Source of the DNA: Carnegiea gigantea
Lineage: Eukaryota; Streptophyta; Magnoliopsida; Caryophyllales; Cactaceae
Reading direction: 5' to 3'
Assembly (NCBI GenBank): GCA_029747015.1
Contig: JAKOGI010000109.1
Span: forward strand, 124,001 to 188,000
Length of the DNA stretch: 64,000 nt
How positions within the stretch are numbered: position 1 is the stretch's first letter; the number at the start of each line of letters is the position of its first letter. The notes below the pieces were generated by a model that was given only the letters and a program-made list of their open reading frames with translations, had not been told where the DNA came from and ran no database searches. The position numbers and the translations under genes are program-made. Positions 37,300 to 50,790 of the stretch are shown here, one piece after another.

Positions 37300-38425
37300 T
37301 AAACCTAACCCTAACCTATCAAAGCAAGAAAGTTGAGCCAAATTTAGCAGCACAACAATTTCATCTACCATCACTCCATCACCACCAAATAACAGTTCTC
37401 AAATGAAAAAGGCAAACTTTTCTAGGCATGAAGCATGTTTGCTTGTTGATTTTCCATGTTTGCCCTCTATCGTGGTCTTCCAAGTGACCAAGCACATTCA
37501 TTCTTGTGGGCCCTTTTTGATCTGAAACCAGCGCTTGAAAAAGGGTTCTTCCACACCCTCTGCAGTCTGCATAGAAACAGTGAAACACCCATGATTAATT
37601 TCATCCCAAGTTCTCTAACTCTAAGCATACCCTTCTGTGCTTCTCAACTTGACCTTTACCTTGTCGTACTCTCTCTGTCTCTGCTGTATTTGGCGACTTT
37701 TCATTTGCTTGCTTTCATTTGCAACCTTCAAATTTTCCCAAATCGAATATTTGGCCAATCTTCATAGCCATAGCAAGTAGCAAGTGAAGAAGAGGTATGG
37801 TTGGATCCATATTCCATTTTTTTGCACTTCCATTCATCTATGCTGGGGCAGTTCACTTTTTTGCTTTATGCAAGTTTTTCTGATTTCTACTTTTGATCAT
37901 ATATTTGAAGTATGATTGATACTTCTTTGCTAATTTCTGAAGTCCTGTCAATTTGTGGCTTTGGAAAGCTTAAATTTCTCGTCTTTCTCACGTGGGTGTA
38001 GAGAAAATGACTAGCAACGTGGAGGGTTGATTTGGGTTGATTTGGTTTTGTGTCTATTTCTTAGGTTAATGTTACATTTGACTGATACATCTTTATCTGA
38101 AGCAAGTTTGAATCTTCTGTAATCAGGGAATTGATTGTGCAAGTAATTAAAGAACGAAACTCTGCCAATTTCTATTTCAAGCTGTGTGCTTAGTTGAAGA
38201 ATCAGTTGGTACTGGGAAGGAAATTGAAGTTTATTGTTGGGAGGCGTGCCTATTAATCATTGGGGCTCCATAAATCATAGTAGTATTGGTGATTTTGGAA
38301 TGAGTTGGTAGGTTGGAATAATTATTGCGGTTAGATGATTTAGGAATTACAAATTATGATTTGGTGGTGACACTGAAGTAATTGGTGCCTGAGGTCCTAA
38401 GGATGAGCTAGTCTTCTTTAGTGAA
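37300..38425 (+). promoter_or_regulatory. Promoter and 5' leader of the DENN gene
   Basis: CT-rich sequence at 37550-37790 looks like a plant leader. AAGAG|GTATGG near 37794 and TAATCAG|GGAATT near 38126 could bound a leader intron. A 103-residue ORF at 37456-37767 lies in this leader; it shows no family features and is probably not a gene, though it would be a long uORF if transcribed. Confidence 0.4.
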
Positions 38426-40886
38426 ATGGAATTGAAAGAGGATGGGGATGTTCATGAACAGCAGCTCAAACGGCCGCCTTCACCATTATGGGTTTTGCAA
38501 CACATCTCTGAAGGGGCAGCCAGGGTGGCGAATGAGTACTTGAGCAGTGCAAACACATCACCTGTTTGTAACGGACATAAACAAAGTCAGAGCGAAGTTG
38601 GAAAGAAGGGACATCGACACAGTAATAGTTTCCAGAGTTTTGCATCCCAAATTTCGAAAGCTTGGCGGTGGGGTGGGAACTCACAATATGAAAATGGGAG
38701 GTTCAATTTCAACCCTGAGGTGCTGGCAAACCAGAAACGTCAATGGTATCAGCTTCACACTCTGGTAGGTGGCCAATGTACTCCTTTTTTTAGGACGAGG
38801 AATTGCCTTATTGATTTGTTTTTTTGGTTTTAATCTAGTTTGGTGGTAAGTCTAATGGATACAAGGAGTTCACATTGTCCTCTTATTTGATTACTGTGTT
38901 ACCACTAGTTTTTCTTCTTGATTTTGCAACCAGTTCGGTGTATAGTAATGTTATAAATCACCTTAACATTCTGGTTTTATCTTAGTACAGTGTTTCACTT
39001 TTCCTCAGTTTCAGACATTCGTTCGTCTAGACATATGTTCGGATCGTGGACTATGGTGCATGTTGTTTGTTTCTGTACTAGTAAGTCACAAAGAAGTCCC
39101 CTCACAATTCTGTCAAATTAAGACAGGTGCGACACTCTCGTGCAATGCGAAAATTGGGTTAGGGGTGGTGATTCATAATTAGGGGGGTAAACTAGAGGTG
39201 CGTGCTTTGCAGAAGATATTGGTCCCATGGGTATCAAAGACTGCCGGAATATGTCACGGCTCTTTTTGGGAGTTAATTGAAGCTGGTAGAAGCTAGGGGT
39301 ATACGTGAGTTGTTTCTTAAGATTGATGTCCCGTCACTCCTTTTCAAGCTTCATAAGCAGGATTTTCTTCTATTACTATATGTTCTTATTGACGAGAATA
39401 TTTCTTTTCACCTTTTTGTGTGTTTGTGTGTGTGTTTTTTTGCAGGGTTGGGGGGTGGGGAGGGGAGGGGTTATAGGTATGTGATAAATATCAGTTGGAC
39501 ATGAATTGATGTCGTGATTGTACTCTAATTCATAACTACTTTTTCACTCTGAAATAACTTGCATATTGTTGTTCCTTTAGGACCATAGCAAATATCAGGA
39601 GCCTACTGCACTATTTGAACACTTCATAGTCACTGGTCTTCTTCCAGATGCTAATCTTGGAGCCGTTGAGGATGCCTTTGCAAGAAAGAAGAATTGGGAG
39701 TCAGAAATGGCAAGATCAGATGCAACTGATGGTAGACCATTAAAGTATCGTGGGCCTTCACCTCCGTCATTGGAACCTCAGGTTCAACACTAGATGCATC
39801 ATTTATTTATTATTATTTTTTTTCTGGTCATAGCTTGAATTTATGTTATACTTCTTGGAATGCCATGCACTTATTTGTATTTAGCAATATGCATTGCTGT
39901 TGAAACGTAAGTTTTTTCATGCATGCTTATGATCACTTGTTTAGTTGGTTTTAACCACATAGTATCAATGTCAACATAAGACTCCTTTGTATGTGTGTAT
40001 TTGATGCTAACATGAAGGATCATATTGAAGGCTTATAAGTTATACTTAACTTTTAAGTGTTCGGGAGTTGTCAGTTAAGTAGGCAGGAGAGAACACTAAG
40101 GTCAATCATGTGGAAAAGTATGTGACTAGTCATAAGGTTAATCTAACTTATTTTGCAAATAGTATGCTTAGGTTTGCCGTTTTCTCTGTATACAAATTGA
40201 TGCAAGCATGTGCAGACAAAGACCTGATCATACTCGTGAAGATTGGGAGAGTTTGTGTGTAAACTGTATCAGTACTGTGCAATATGTATCTCTCCAATTG
40301 TGTGCGAAACCCACTGACCAGATAAGACTTATCTAACAGCATTAGTGATCTAGATGCAGACTATTCTGTTGAAATGTTTCAATAAGCTTGACTATTGTGG
40401 TGTTTGAGTGCAAGCATTGTTTATGTTTTACAATCTGTGGAAGATCTTGCGGCTTCCTAGAAAGTCAAAGAAGGGCAAAGATGACGAGAAGTGCCTACTG
40501 AAGTTGTTTCATGGAATTGAGAAGCTTTGTTTGATTGCATACACGAGAATACAGATATATTCCTTTCTTCTTTTGTCTGCAGTTAATTTTCAAGTATCCA
40601 CCTGGGAAGAGACTGCCTATGCGCCTCAAGGATTTATGCACATTCACTTTTCCTGGAGGAGTCAAGGTTTGCAAGCTGGATTACTGCTACTATTTTGTTT
40701 ATCATGACTCATTCTCGATATTGCAGCAGATTAATGGACTTTAATTCATTTCATGGAAAGCTTATGTTGAGTTTAAATGGACTAATTTTCCATATTGAAC
40801 TCTATTGTAGAGTTTGAATTAGTCCTTTATCCTTCTTTTGATTACTGTCAAGTGTCCTTCATACCTTGTATTGATCCATTTTTGAA

Positions 40887-40917
<31 letters not shown>

Positions 40918-43900
40918 GGTTTGATTTTTTCTTAATAGAAGTATAGAATCATCTACAAGCATGTATTACCATTTTAATTATGCCGATTAGTCTTTGTATT
41001 TGTTTTTCTGTCGCCAATGCATTCACTTTCTGTTGATCAGTCATGGCGAACCTGCCCGTTTCTACTGCCTCCAGAAGGTACGCACTCCCCATGATAATGG
41101 ATAGAATATGGTTCTGCCACATAGCACTGACCTCCCTGCTGCCGGCTCCCCGTGCCCCCCTACCCCCGTCCTGCTACCAAACCAACCTCTCTCTTAGATG
41201 AGATACAGCTTTCATTTCTTTCTTTGCTCAAAAGTTTTGGCATCGTCAAGTTCAATTTCTTCATAGACTTTAGAGGACACTCGAAGCGGAGCCAAAGGGA
41301 GCAGCTTGATTATAGATGCCATTGGTTTATCTCAGCTAAGAATTCAAAGATCATTGGGTTGACAACTAGGAATTGGATGGCATATTCATGCTTCATTTCA
41401 GTTGGTTGTTTAAGAAATTGAAGCGTAGAATGAACTTTTTTTTGGGGGGGGCTCATCTGGTATGAAAACTTTCTTTCTCCTGGAGATGTTCCTGTAGCAC
41501 AAGTGCAATGTCTTGCATTTGAAATGCCTTTGTTTTAACTCACATCGAATCCACTGGTGAAGTTGTCAAACTGGTTCTATTACTTTTTATTATGTCTGCT
41601 TTTCGAGCTGATAGATTATAGAAAATTCTGTTGTCGAGTATTTGGCATGCTGGATGTCTCATGTGCTTTGTTTTTTTCTATTTTTTTGTTTTAAAAAATA
41701 TTGTTTCTAAACCTTTCTGGTTTCGTCTGGACTACTGTTGACATCCCTTGACTCTTGCTTATCCTGTACTGTTGTATTTTCTGTCATGCTTAACTTATGA
41801 CAGGTTACTTCTGTGTTATACTGCAGGCTCGGCTATTGGAGAGAACTCCATCAATGAGTGATCTAAATTCTCTTGTTTATGGACAGGTAAGCATGTTATG
41901 CCTTTTTAATTTTGTGATAAGTAATAAAGAATTGATCACATTTGAAGTAATTGTCATCCATATGCAAAAAGGGTAATAATTGGTCCTAGTTGCTGGTAAG
42001 TCAATCCAAGCCAAGGTTCTCATACATGGTCTCTATTTATCTCATTTTAGTGTTTAGTGACAACAAAAAGTGATTGGGAATTACCTTTCCTCGTTTTGAG
42101 GACCAATATGGTTTTCTGAAGGCCTAGAGTATGACATGCTTGGCTAACCCCATGACTGCTTATTTTCACTGTTACATCATAAGTGCCTAACAGTTTTATG
42201 ATATGTTAGTCTAGGGTATAGGTCGCTGACATGGGTAATTGGCGATGCTGGACATGTCCATTTTGTGAAAATTTACATCTTTTGATGCCAAGTATAGATT
42301 CCGCGTTGAGTCATGGAGTGTCTGACATGGATAGCTGAGCTGAAATGAAGACTCCAAGTATTAGGTTTTGTTTTGTATGGGTCTCTTAGTATAATTTCGG
42401 CTGCTAATTTTACTGTGCTTCTGCGCCTTTACTCGGATGTCTCCTTTTTTTTTTTTTTTTTTAATTTGGGATAAGTTTTACTGGTATGTGTCTCTTGCCA
42501 TATCTGCCTCTGCTAATGTCATTATGTTTCTGTGTCTTAACACAGGAGCACCTAGGAAGGGATGACTTGGCATTTATTTTCTCACTTAAGGTGAGTTCTA
42601 TACATTTGTATAGGTTCCTAAAGTTTGTTTAGCTGCAGGCCCCTAAGCATGTACAAGTATTCTTGGTTCCCCCCCCCCCTATTGTTTGAGATGTGGCTGT
42701 CAGCTGTCCCCCTTATCCCTGGTTGCTGGGGCAGTTGTTAACAAAGTTTTCGCGTCTTTGATCAGGCTGCAGAAAATGGAACATTGTATGGTGTTTGCCT
42801 ACAAGTACCGGAAATTGTGCAGCAGGTGCCGGGTATCTTAGGTTCTTCATCACCCATGTCACATCCATCTGTAGGGTGCAGTCGGTTTTTAGTTTCTGCA
42901 CCTCGCTGCTATTGTTTGCTTACCAGAGTCCCTTTCTTTGAGTTACACTATGAGATGCTGAACAGGTTTGTTATTTCTTTACTTAGTTCTTTCTAAGTGT
43001 GAACACATGAAGAACTCATAAATTCTTACTATTGACTGAGTTTTCTACTTGTTGGGTGTGTGCACTGCACTTCTTTCTGTCCTCATGGCAGTATCATAGC
43101 ACAGGAGCGCTTGAATCGGATAACCCAGTTTGTTAGTGAAATAAGTATTAGCAGTTACTCCCCCTCACCCTCAAGAGGCCATGATCAGTGTCATAGTAAT
43201 TTCGACTCACCCGATAGGGAAGGGTCTTCAGACTGGATGTCATCGGCAATACCTGTTGAGAGTGCTGTTGTTCTCACTGCTGCCGCTGCTGGTATTATAA
43301 CTTATGACGAGGTTTCTTCCACTGCGAAGATCGGGGAGACCCCATCTCGCTCAAGTGGTGATGGGAGTGAGGCTTCAGATTTTGGTCCTGCTAGAGAAAT
43401 AGACCAGGAGGGTAAAAGTAATCTGCAAGATTCCAATGGTCGTACTTCTGATGCATCTGAGACTAGCGGATTTGGAAGACCATATGAAAGTTATGAAAAT
43501 TGTATGACAAGAAGTTCTCCTGAAGCAACTCCGCCATCCGAGCTTGGCAACCACAAATTGGAGAGAAGCAGCAGTTCTGTGTCTTTGTACAGGTTGAACC
43601 CATTACAGTGTTTTTCCTTTCATTTTCCTGCTGTCAGATGTTGGCTAGCATTCTCGCTTATCAATTTAATGCACTTTGTTCTGCTGTTTGTCATGGTTAA
43701 GTCACTGTATGCATGCTTCTTCTTGTATCATCCTGGAAGTTTTTACAATCTATAATTATGGTGGTCTCTGCTGACAGTTCAGTGAGAAGCATGGATGAAG
43801 ATGATGACTTATTCTCTAACCATGATAGTGATTCTGGTGATTTCATGAATATGGAATGGGCGAAGGTTCGTTTTCTTTTTATGTTTTTCTTTTCCCTTCT

Positions 43901-45484
43901 TTTTTTGGGCCCCCATGCTGGTTTTTTTTTTGGGGGGGTTCTGAAGTCTGCAAATGCGAACTATTGATAGTAATAAAATGGCGGTTATGCCTTTTGTGAT
44001 TAATTGCTACATGCACTCATACAGGACAATAAGAATGATTTGCTACAAATTGTATGTGCTTATGGTGCAACACGTATTCCTGCACGGGGGAGTGAGATAG
44101 TTTTCCAGCCTCTGGAACACCTGCAGGCTATTCAATATAGACGCCCTGTAGTTTCTGATCTTGGAGTAGATGAAAGTTTATTGAATACAGAGTTGCATGA
44201 TCCCATTAAATCTGCTGAGGTATGAGTTTGCATGCCTTTGCATCTTCAGGGGATGAGCTCCTTCTCATTTTCCACCATTGTCTCATGACATTATCACTTG
44301 CAGATCAATGCAAGGTTAGCAGCTGCAGAGGAAGCTGTTGCATTATCTGTTTGGACTACTGCAACCATTTGCCGAGCTCTCTCACTTGATCGTGTAATGC
44401 TTTGTGTTTCTATGGTTTTTGGTGGTTGCATAATTCTAGCTCTGATAGTATATGGTCGATGCTTAGTCAGATTTACTACTTACTATTTATATGGCCATGT
44501 AAAGGACAATAAGTACAGTCAGGAGAGTCATGGCAGTCAGAAGAAACTTACCTGCCTTTTGTGGATGATACATTAAATACCATTTAAACTGACTTATTGC
44601 TCACTGAGAGAGAAATTAACTAAACATGTGGTAATGCAACTTTTGCAATATCATACTTTAGCCAAATTCGCCTGCAGTAATCACATGTTAGCTTTGAATA
44701 TTTTCCGAGTATCTTACCTGTGTTTTAACCTTTGAATGCAATAAATCAAATAATATTAGTATTTAACTGACTGCGGCTCTAATGATGTGAGGTTCTGCAG
44801 CTTTTTTAAAGCTGTTTTCTCTTATATTTATTGCCTTAATCCAACTTTTGAAATTGAAGAGTTTTGGGTGCTACCTGTCTGCTTGCAAGGTAAGGTTTAC
44901 ATGCATGAACGTCATGACATGCTTTAATGGGATCCAAAATGGGTTTCTGGTTGTAGTAGTAGGAGTTCTTGTTCTTGTTGTAGTGTTTAACTGATTACAT
45001 ATGCATAAAGTTTTTGCTCCCTTCTTTGAGCACTTTATATCCTTTTGGTTTGCACGCTGACTAGATGATATACCTTGCATAAGTTTTCAACATAAATTTG
45101 GCATTTTAACCTCCTAATACTTGTGCTTGTTCATGAGAGGCTGACTATCAGCATATCTATTGTTTCAGGTTTTGGCTTTGCTTACTGGAGTACTGCTGGA
45201 GAAACAAGTGGTGGTAGTTTGCTCTAATCTGGTAGGCTAGTCCTGTTATTCCTACTGTGTAGTTGTTTTGATTAAATTAAATAGAACTCTTTCATCTGCT
45301 TCTATAGGCTTTCCGGTTACATCAATCAGGCCCAAATTAACTGCTCAATTCCATATCAGAGTTGCCTTTTGTGCATTAAAAGTATCTTTCTGCAAGTTGC
45401 TGACCCAAAATCCAAAACTACCATCATAATGAGGGGATCTTTCATTTTGAAATGAGGATTTGTGTTAGATACATTAACCCCCCC

Positions 45485-45518
<34 letters not shown>

Positions 45519-48500
45519 ACGAAGGAGGTGTCTCCCTGGATGGTACCCTTTCATTATAGATGTTTGAAACTTCTGTTGTCATTCATATGCTGAATGGAGA
45601 GAATTTCTGGGTTTCGCCGCCAGTGACCAGCAGTTTTGCCACCGATAACAAGCAATAATTCCTGCTAGATATACTTCAGTGAATGCTGCTCTAATCAGGC
45701 TAAATGCGCAGGATAAGTGATTCTTCTTTTTTTTTTTTTTGGGTTTTTTTTGGGGGGGGGGGGGAGGAGTTGGGGAGGGGAAGCTACAACAAAGTTAACT
45801 GGCTGAGAACTTTGTTTACTGGCTGAGAACTTCCCTGTTTCACTTTTTGGGATCATGGAGCAAAGGAAGCCTGTTACATTATGCAACAGAGTTTAGCTTG
45901 CTGTTGTGTGATGGGCCATCACATTGCAAAGGTTTTCCAATCGGGCTACAGTATGTGTTATGCTAGGCATCCCTGAGTGACATCCCTTGTGAAAAGGTCA
46001 TAACATCTGTGGATGCTGTTGCATTTCACAATTAGGAAAATGTCTGGATGAATTGTAGTATATTATGGCCTTTAGAAATGTTTAGAATTTGAGAGTTCTA
46101 TAGAAAACGGCAGTGTCAAATGGCACTTTTCTAAACTGGTATGATTAGGATATTAAGTTTCAGATCTTCCGATTGGTCAATATATGCCTTGATGGACGAG
46201 ATGCCATGTCTGTGATGCTTTAAAATGTTTTAATGATGATGATGATATTGACCACGTAGATTCTTCTATGATCGGATTCTATGATAGTGGAACTTGCCCA
46301 TTTGCTCTCTTATATTCTGTCAACACAACACGGGCTATGGATTGGAAGTATTGAACTGGGCGCTTTGTTGATTGGACATGCTAAACTTGACAACCCATAT
46401 ATCTCGTACTCAATGGAATGGGAGAAAAATCTGAAATCTGACTCTTTTGGCAGAGAGCGACATTTGGTCAGCACTGCCAAGGAAAGCATGCTGGTGAGTG
46501 GTGAGCTTATACGGTGTTTGGTTGGATGTAATATGATTGCAATTTAATGCAATCAACCTTGGAATTATATGCGTTGTGGTAATCATGATTTTGGGGTAAT
46601 TTTTTGATTACAATACTCTACAACCCAATAGGGTAATGGAAACATAATGACAAATTTCTTTACACCACAAGGTTGATGACATCAGTGACAAGCTATAAAT
46701 GTGACCTAGTGACTATAGGCTTGTTGTTTAATGTTGTATTGGATCAAATTTCAGTTCTATCTTTTTTCACCTTTGACAGATTTGAGCACCATAATTGTTA
46801 CTGGTTTCTCATCACTGTATTTGCATGCTGCAGGGTATTTTATCTGCTGTAGTTCTCTCTGTAATTCCAATGATTCGCCCATTTGAATGGCAGAGTTTAC
46901 TTCTTCCAGTAAGTTGAGAATTTGGCCATCAGCTGGTCTCTTCTTCTCTTAGTGACTGTATGCTTTCTTTAATGATCATGTCAACATATCTAGTTGGCAT
47001 TAGACCCGCCAAAAACATCTCATACCCAATGACTGGATTGGACATCTGACTGAAAATAAGGCGGCCTGATTTTGATACAGACCTGAACTTTGTTCACACT
47101 ACTTCTGTAGCTTGTTTAAGACGGTCATGCTACCCATCCAATTCACTGCTGGAATTCATTATGCAGGAGTATATGATGACACCATTGCTTATATTCTGTA
47201 GTTCTGTGTATTATCAATCTCATCCAGTCCTTGTTTTTGTGATTATTTTCATTGTTTCAGATCCTCCCAGGGAGGATGCTCGATTTTCTTGATGCTCCTG
47301 TTCCTTACATTGTAAGTATACTCTAACCGTGTTTTTGATATCGTAAATTTAGGAAGCCTAATAGCTCATTGAGTTTGAGGATTCTGTTTAAGATTCTTTT
47401 CTGATGACTTGCCGTAAATTATTAAATAACCTTGAACCTTAAAAAATCTCACCACAAGCATATGATCTGTGGATTGTATTCTCCCATAGGATAAGATTCT
47501 GCTAGTTTTCCAATACAAAAATTATTTTTCCTGGTCAGCTAATGCGTTCAAAAAGTTGGATGTCAAGTTCTGATTTAGCTTTCTTGTCTTATGGTATGCA
47601 GGTTGGTATTCGGAGCAAACCAGTGGAATTGAAGATGAAGACGTCTAATCTCGTCCACGTCAGTGTGGAAAAGGATCAGGTTAGCATTCTTGTTTAGTAT
47701 AATGAATTTGCTGTTTACAATATTGGGTCACTTGGACTGTTATACAGCAAAATGATGTGAAGAAAATGCTAAAAGTGTCAAAAAGACATTACCATCGACA
47801 AATGTCTTAATCAATGTTAGCTTTCTAAGGCTAAAATGTTTTCAGAGGCATACTCTTTCCTTTCTTTTTTGTTTTTTGGGGGTTTCGCGCGGGGGTGGGG
47901 GGATTGGTGTCTGAAGCGGGGGGCAATTGAGAGTTCCCTTGGACGTGGGAACAGAATGTAAACTAGATCTTTGGAAGCTATTTGCTTGGAATTTGGCAAA
48001 GACGTCAGGTAAGTTAAAAGAAGCATCTGACATGAATGCACCGTGTTGTTTCTGTAGGTGAAACTGTGTTCCTTGCCTCTGCTTCCGCGACGTAAGGAGC
48101 TTTACTCTGAACTTCGTCCAATACATGCTGCAATAGCTAGTCAATCTGAAATAGCTGAGAAGCATCCCGTATATAAGTGCAATGAATTGCAGGTATGTTA
48201 GATTGCACATTTTTGTCTATGCCCCCCCCCCCCAAAAAAAGAGGAAAAACCACGTGCACACACACACAAAATGTCCTGTATACTGAGAGGTTAGTTCCTT
48301 GGGATCCTAGATTTAGAAAGCGTAGGCTGGGGCATTTTATTCTCGCCCGGATGATGTAAAGCTGGTATAGTTGCCCAAAAGCAAGTCTTTTCAAGTGCTA
48401 AAAAAAGGAAAGATCAACTTGTGTATAAAGGGCGGCCCGGTGCACAAGCATCCTACATTCACGCGGGGTCCGGGGAAGGGCCCCACCCCAAGGGGTGAAT

Positions 48501-49408
48501 TGTAGGCTGCCCAACCTGACTTTATCAGTGGCTGATTCCAAGGCTTGAACTTATAACCTTTTGGTCATATGGAGACAACCTTACCGTTGTTCCAAGGTTC
48601 CCCTTCGAAAGATCAACTCGTGTATATATCTGTAATTATGTTGCTGTTTGCTTCAGACCTTGTGATAGTTGAAGTTTGTTTGCAGGCTGAGGCTGCGACA
48701 CGTTTTCTAGAGGTCATGAAGAGATATATGGAGTCCCTTTGTGCAGATTTAAGGTCTTATTCCATTACCAGTGTACAATCAAACAATGACCGGGTGAGTT
48801 GAAAGTTCCAAATAATCGTCCTTCAAGATTGAATCATAGGAAGGGTGAATGGTTGGGACTAATAAGATTTGTTGCAAGAGGTAACTCATGTTCGTATATG
48901 AATGTTATGATGGCAAATTTGCAGGTGTCACTGCTCCTCAAGGATAGTTTTATTGATTCCTTTCCTAGTCGAGACCGTCCCTTTATTAAGGTTTGTCTTT
49001 CTGTTCAGCTTCCTTCTTTAATTGTCGATTTTATTTTACATTTGGAGATCCTTGGTTGCTTTGGTTCTCGTGTGTGCCTGATTTGCATGCTCTTCTCTAC
49101 GGCTAGCCTTGATTCAAACAGAACCCGTAGGCCGTAGTCTTAGAGTTCCCAAAAGGCTTGGCTGAAATAACCCTCGCTTCACTAGAATTGAAGCAAGACA
49201 ACCTGATATCGATGACCCGACTAACCTAAGTATTCAATCAAACCTATTCTGAGACTATCCAGAATTGTATTTGCCAGCTCTAGTTTTGTTGCCTCACGAT
49301 TGATTATGCCGTGTTCTTTTTGGCTATTTCCAGTTGTTTGTAGACACCCAGATGTTCTCAGTTTTGTCAGACTGTCAATTAGCAACCTTCGAGCATGAGA
49401 ACTCATAA
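38426..49408 (+). CDS. DENN (AEX-3) domain-containing protein
   Basis: By my splice model there are 18 exons: 38426-38764, 39581-39781, 40583-40666, 41827-41886, 42546-42590, 42766-42965, 43092-43592, 43778-43865, 44025-44219, 44304-44393, 45169-45231, 46834-46908, 47261-47311, 47602-47679, 48058-48192, 48686-48793, 48925-48990 and 49334-49408. This gives 817 residues, in frame throughout. The N-terminus has PPSPLWVLQHISEGAARVA, then a Ser/His stretch. An uDENN part lies at about 180-330 (YPPGKRLPMRLKDLCTF; FLVSAPRCYCLLTRVPFF). A Ser/Asp-rich linker follows at about 330-505. The cDENN part at about 590-690 reads LLTGVLLEKQVVVVCSNL, SVIPMIRPFEWQSLLLPILP and FLDAPVPYIVGI. The dDENN end is at about 770-815 (DSFIDSF...FIKLFVDTQMFSVLSD). 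DENN proteins act as Rab GTPase exchange factors in membrane traffic; the plant substrate is unknown. The Arabidopsis counterpart is At2g20320, from memory. Confidence 0.93.
40890..40917. repeat. (AT)14 microsatellite
   Basis: Perfect AT dinucleotide run in intron 3 of the DENN gene; probably length-variable. Confidence 0.95.
44885..44990 (+). repeat. SINE-like 3' remnant in DENN intron 10
   Basis: GCAAGGTAAGGTTTACATGC, then AATGGGATCC...ATGGGTTT and a TTGTTCTTGTTGTAGTG tail follow the same order as 1735-1915 and 24855-24950. Diverged. Confidence 0.3.
45486..45764. repeat. C21A10 ... T14-G3-T8-G13 homopolymer pair in DENN intron 11
   Basis: C(21)A(10) at 45486-45516 and T(14)GGGT(8)G(13) at 45727-45764 are inverted relative to each other across about 210 bp of non-coding sequence. 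The arrangement is the same as at 18398-18495, but wider. Confidence 0.75.
48428..48606 (-). mobile_element. Au-type tRNA-derived SINE with 20-bp target-site duplication
   Basis: On the minus strand the element starts GAAGGGGAACCTTGGAACAA, with A-box-like CCTTGGAACAACGGTAAGG and B-box-like GGTTATAAGTTCAAGCC. It continues with the conserved GGGCCCTTCCCCGGACCCCGC block and ends GTGCACCGGGCCGCCCTTT. This matches the plant Au SINE as I remember it. Flanking copies of GAAAGATCAACT(T/C)GTGTATA (48408-48427 and 48607-48626) differ at one base and form the target-site duplication. It lies in intron 15 of the DENN gene, antisense to it. Confidence 0.93.
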
Positions 49409-50730
49409 CCCACAGAAAAAGATAGCAGAAGCGGCAGCAGTCTAAGATAATTAGACATCAAACGGCGAAAACGACTTGATCTGGCAGGTTATTTGCAGCC
49501 AGATTTGTTGGTCTCTATTGTTTCTCATTACAAGTTATGTTTCCCCCAATGTTTCAGATGGCACTTATCTGGATCATTGTAGTAGTTTTAGGTGGTGGTG
49601 GGGTTTGTAAAAAAGGAATTTTGTAACATAGTCTTATAGTTGATAAGTATACAGGGATATCGTACACAGTGAATGAAATGAGCTTTGATTGTTATCCACC
49701 CGTTAAGTTCAGTGGGAAGAGAGTGTAGGCTGTGCCGCTGGGCTTTATGTACATGTCTATATATCTAACAACCTCTTTTTTTTTGGGTGGTGTGTCCCAA
49801 AGGTAATTTACATTAATAAACATATATGGTAATTTACCTTAATTTACATCAAAATGGAGTAGAGCCATATATATTAATTGAATGAACAGATGATTACGTT
49901 TTTCCGCTGATAGAAAATGCGCTTTTATGTAAGAAGACAACAATATTTAGAACAAAGCTTCTTTCATTGTGATATGATAACCCAATTAAGGGCGTGTTTA
50001 GTAACAGTATTTTGGGTAGTGTTTGACGTTCTGATCAAGTTAATACATTCATCGGGTAATTTTTAGTGTTTGGTAGCATAGTATTTTGACTAATATTTCA
50101 AGTAGTGTTTAGCTTTTTAAGCAGTGTTTCTGAAAAGTTAATAGTATTAACGTTTAGCATTCAAAAGTAGCGTTTTATATTTTTTGGGAAAAAAATATCC
50201 TTTGAAATTTTATCTTTGGAAATTATCTATATCGTTTCATGTCAATTTATATTAATCAACTAATTCAACAGCTAAATTTATCGAATGCATTTATTTCAAC
50301 TGATCATCTAAATGGCTATCCGATAACAGCTAAATTAGAAACGCTATCCGTTACCTGAACCGATATCTGCTACTTGAACTGCTAATTTTGTCGAATAGGG
50401 CCTAATTGACTGAAAATATTAATTTTTGAATTGATGCGAAAAGTTACTTAAAAAAATATGAATAGTATATGAAAAAATCTAAAGATAGATTGACTAATTT
50501 CTTAAATTTCACTATTTAAATTAAAAAACGGGTAATTAATAATTTTCCTACATGAGCGGCACTACATGCAAAATGTTCGATATTCCTTCAATTTCCTATC
50601 CTCCACGCAAAAAATAAGCGCATCCTATTCTCTCTCTTCACCACAAACATCGGATTAGATAACGATACAACTAACAACAGCCAGACATGTACTAACACCT
50701 AATAATCACCAATATCGCTAAAAAATTACC
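49409..50730. other. DENN 3' UTR and intergenic DNA
   Basis: Probable 3' UTR to about 49760, then AT-rich DNA with one MITE copy (49990-50402). No gene was seen. Confidence 0.6.
49990..50402 (-). mobile_element. Harbinger/Tourist-like MITE, copy D
   Basis: Same family as 33266-33697 but inverted. It starts GGGCGTGTTTAGTAACAGTA, ends TTTTGTCGAATAGGGCC and is flanked by TAA on both sides (49987-49989, 50403-50405). About 413 bp, non-coding. Confidence 0.85.
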
Positions 50731-50738
50731 TATATAAA
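50731..50738 (+). promoter_or_regulatory. TATA box of the S-protein homologue gene
   Basis: TATATAAA lies 60 bases upstream of the ATG at 50791, implying a leader of roughly 25-30 bases. Confidence 0.6.
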
Positions 50739-50790
50739 AAAACTCTGATTTCTTCATTTTCCTTCAAAATTAAAAAAATAAAAAACAAAC

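Noticed and set aside
37456..37767. 103-residue ORF with ATG before the DENN gene
   Set aside because: It lies in the probable 5' leader and has no recognisable domain; kept only as a possible uORF in the leader entry.
45695..45886. Pro/Lys-rich ORF on the minus strand
   Set aside because: It is generated by the T/G homopolymer tracts in a DENN intron.
46508..46700. MITE resembling 25530-26315 (GGTGTTTGGTTGG..., ATTGCAATT motifs)
   Set aside because: The motifs are suggestive, but I could not find matching inverted ends or a target duplication.
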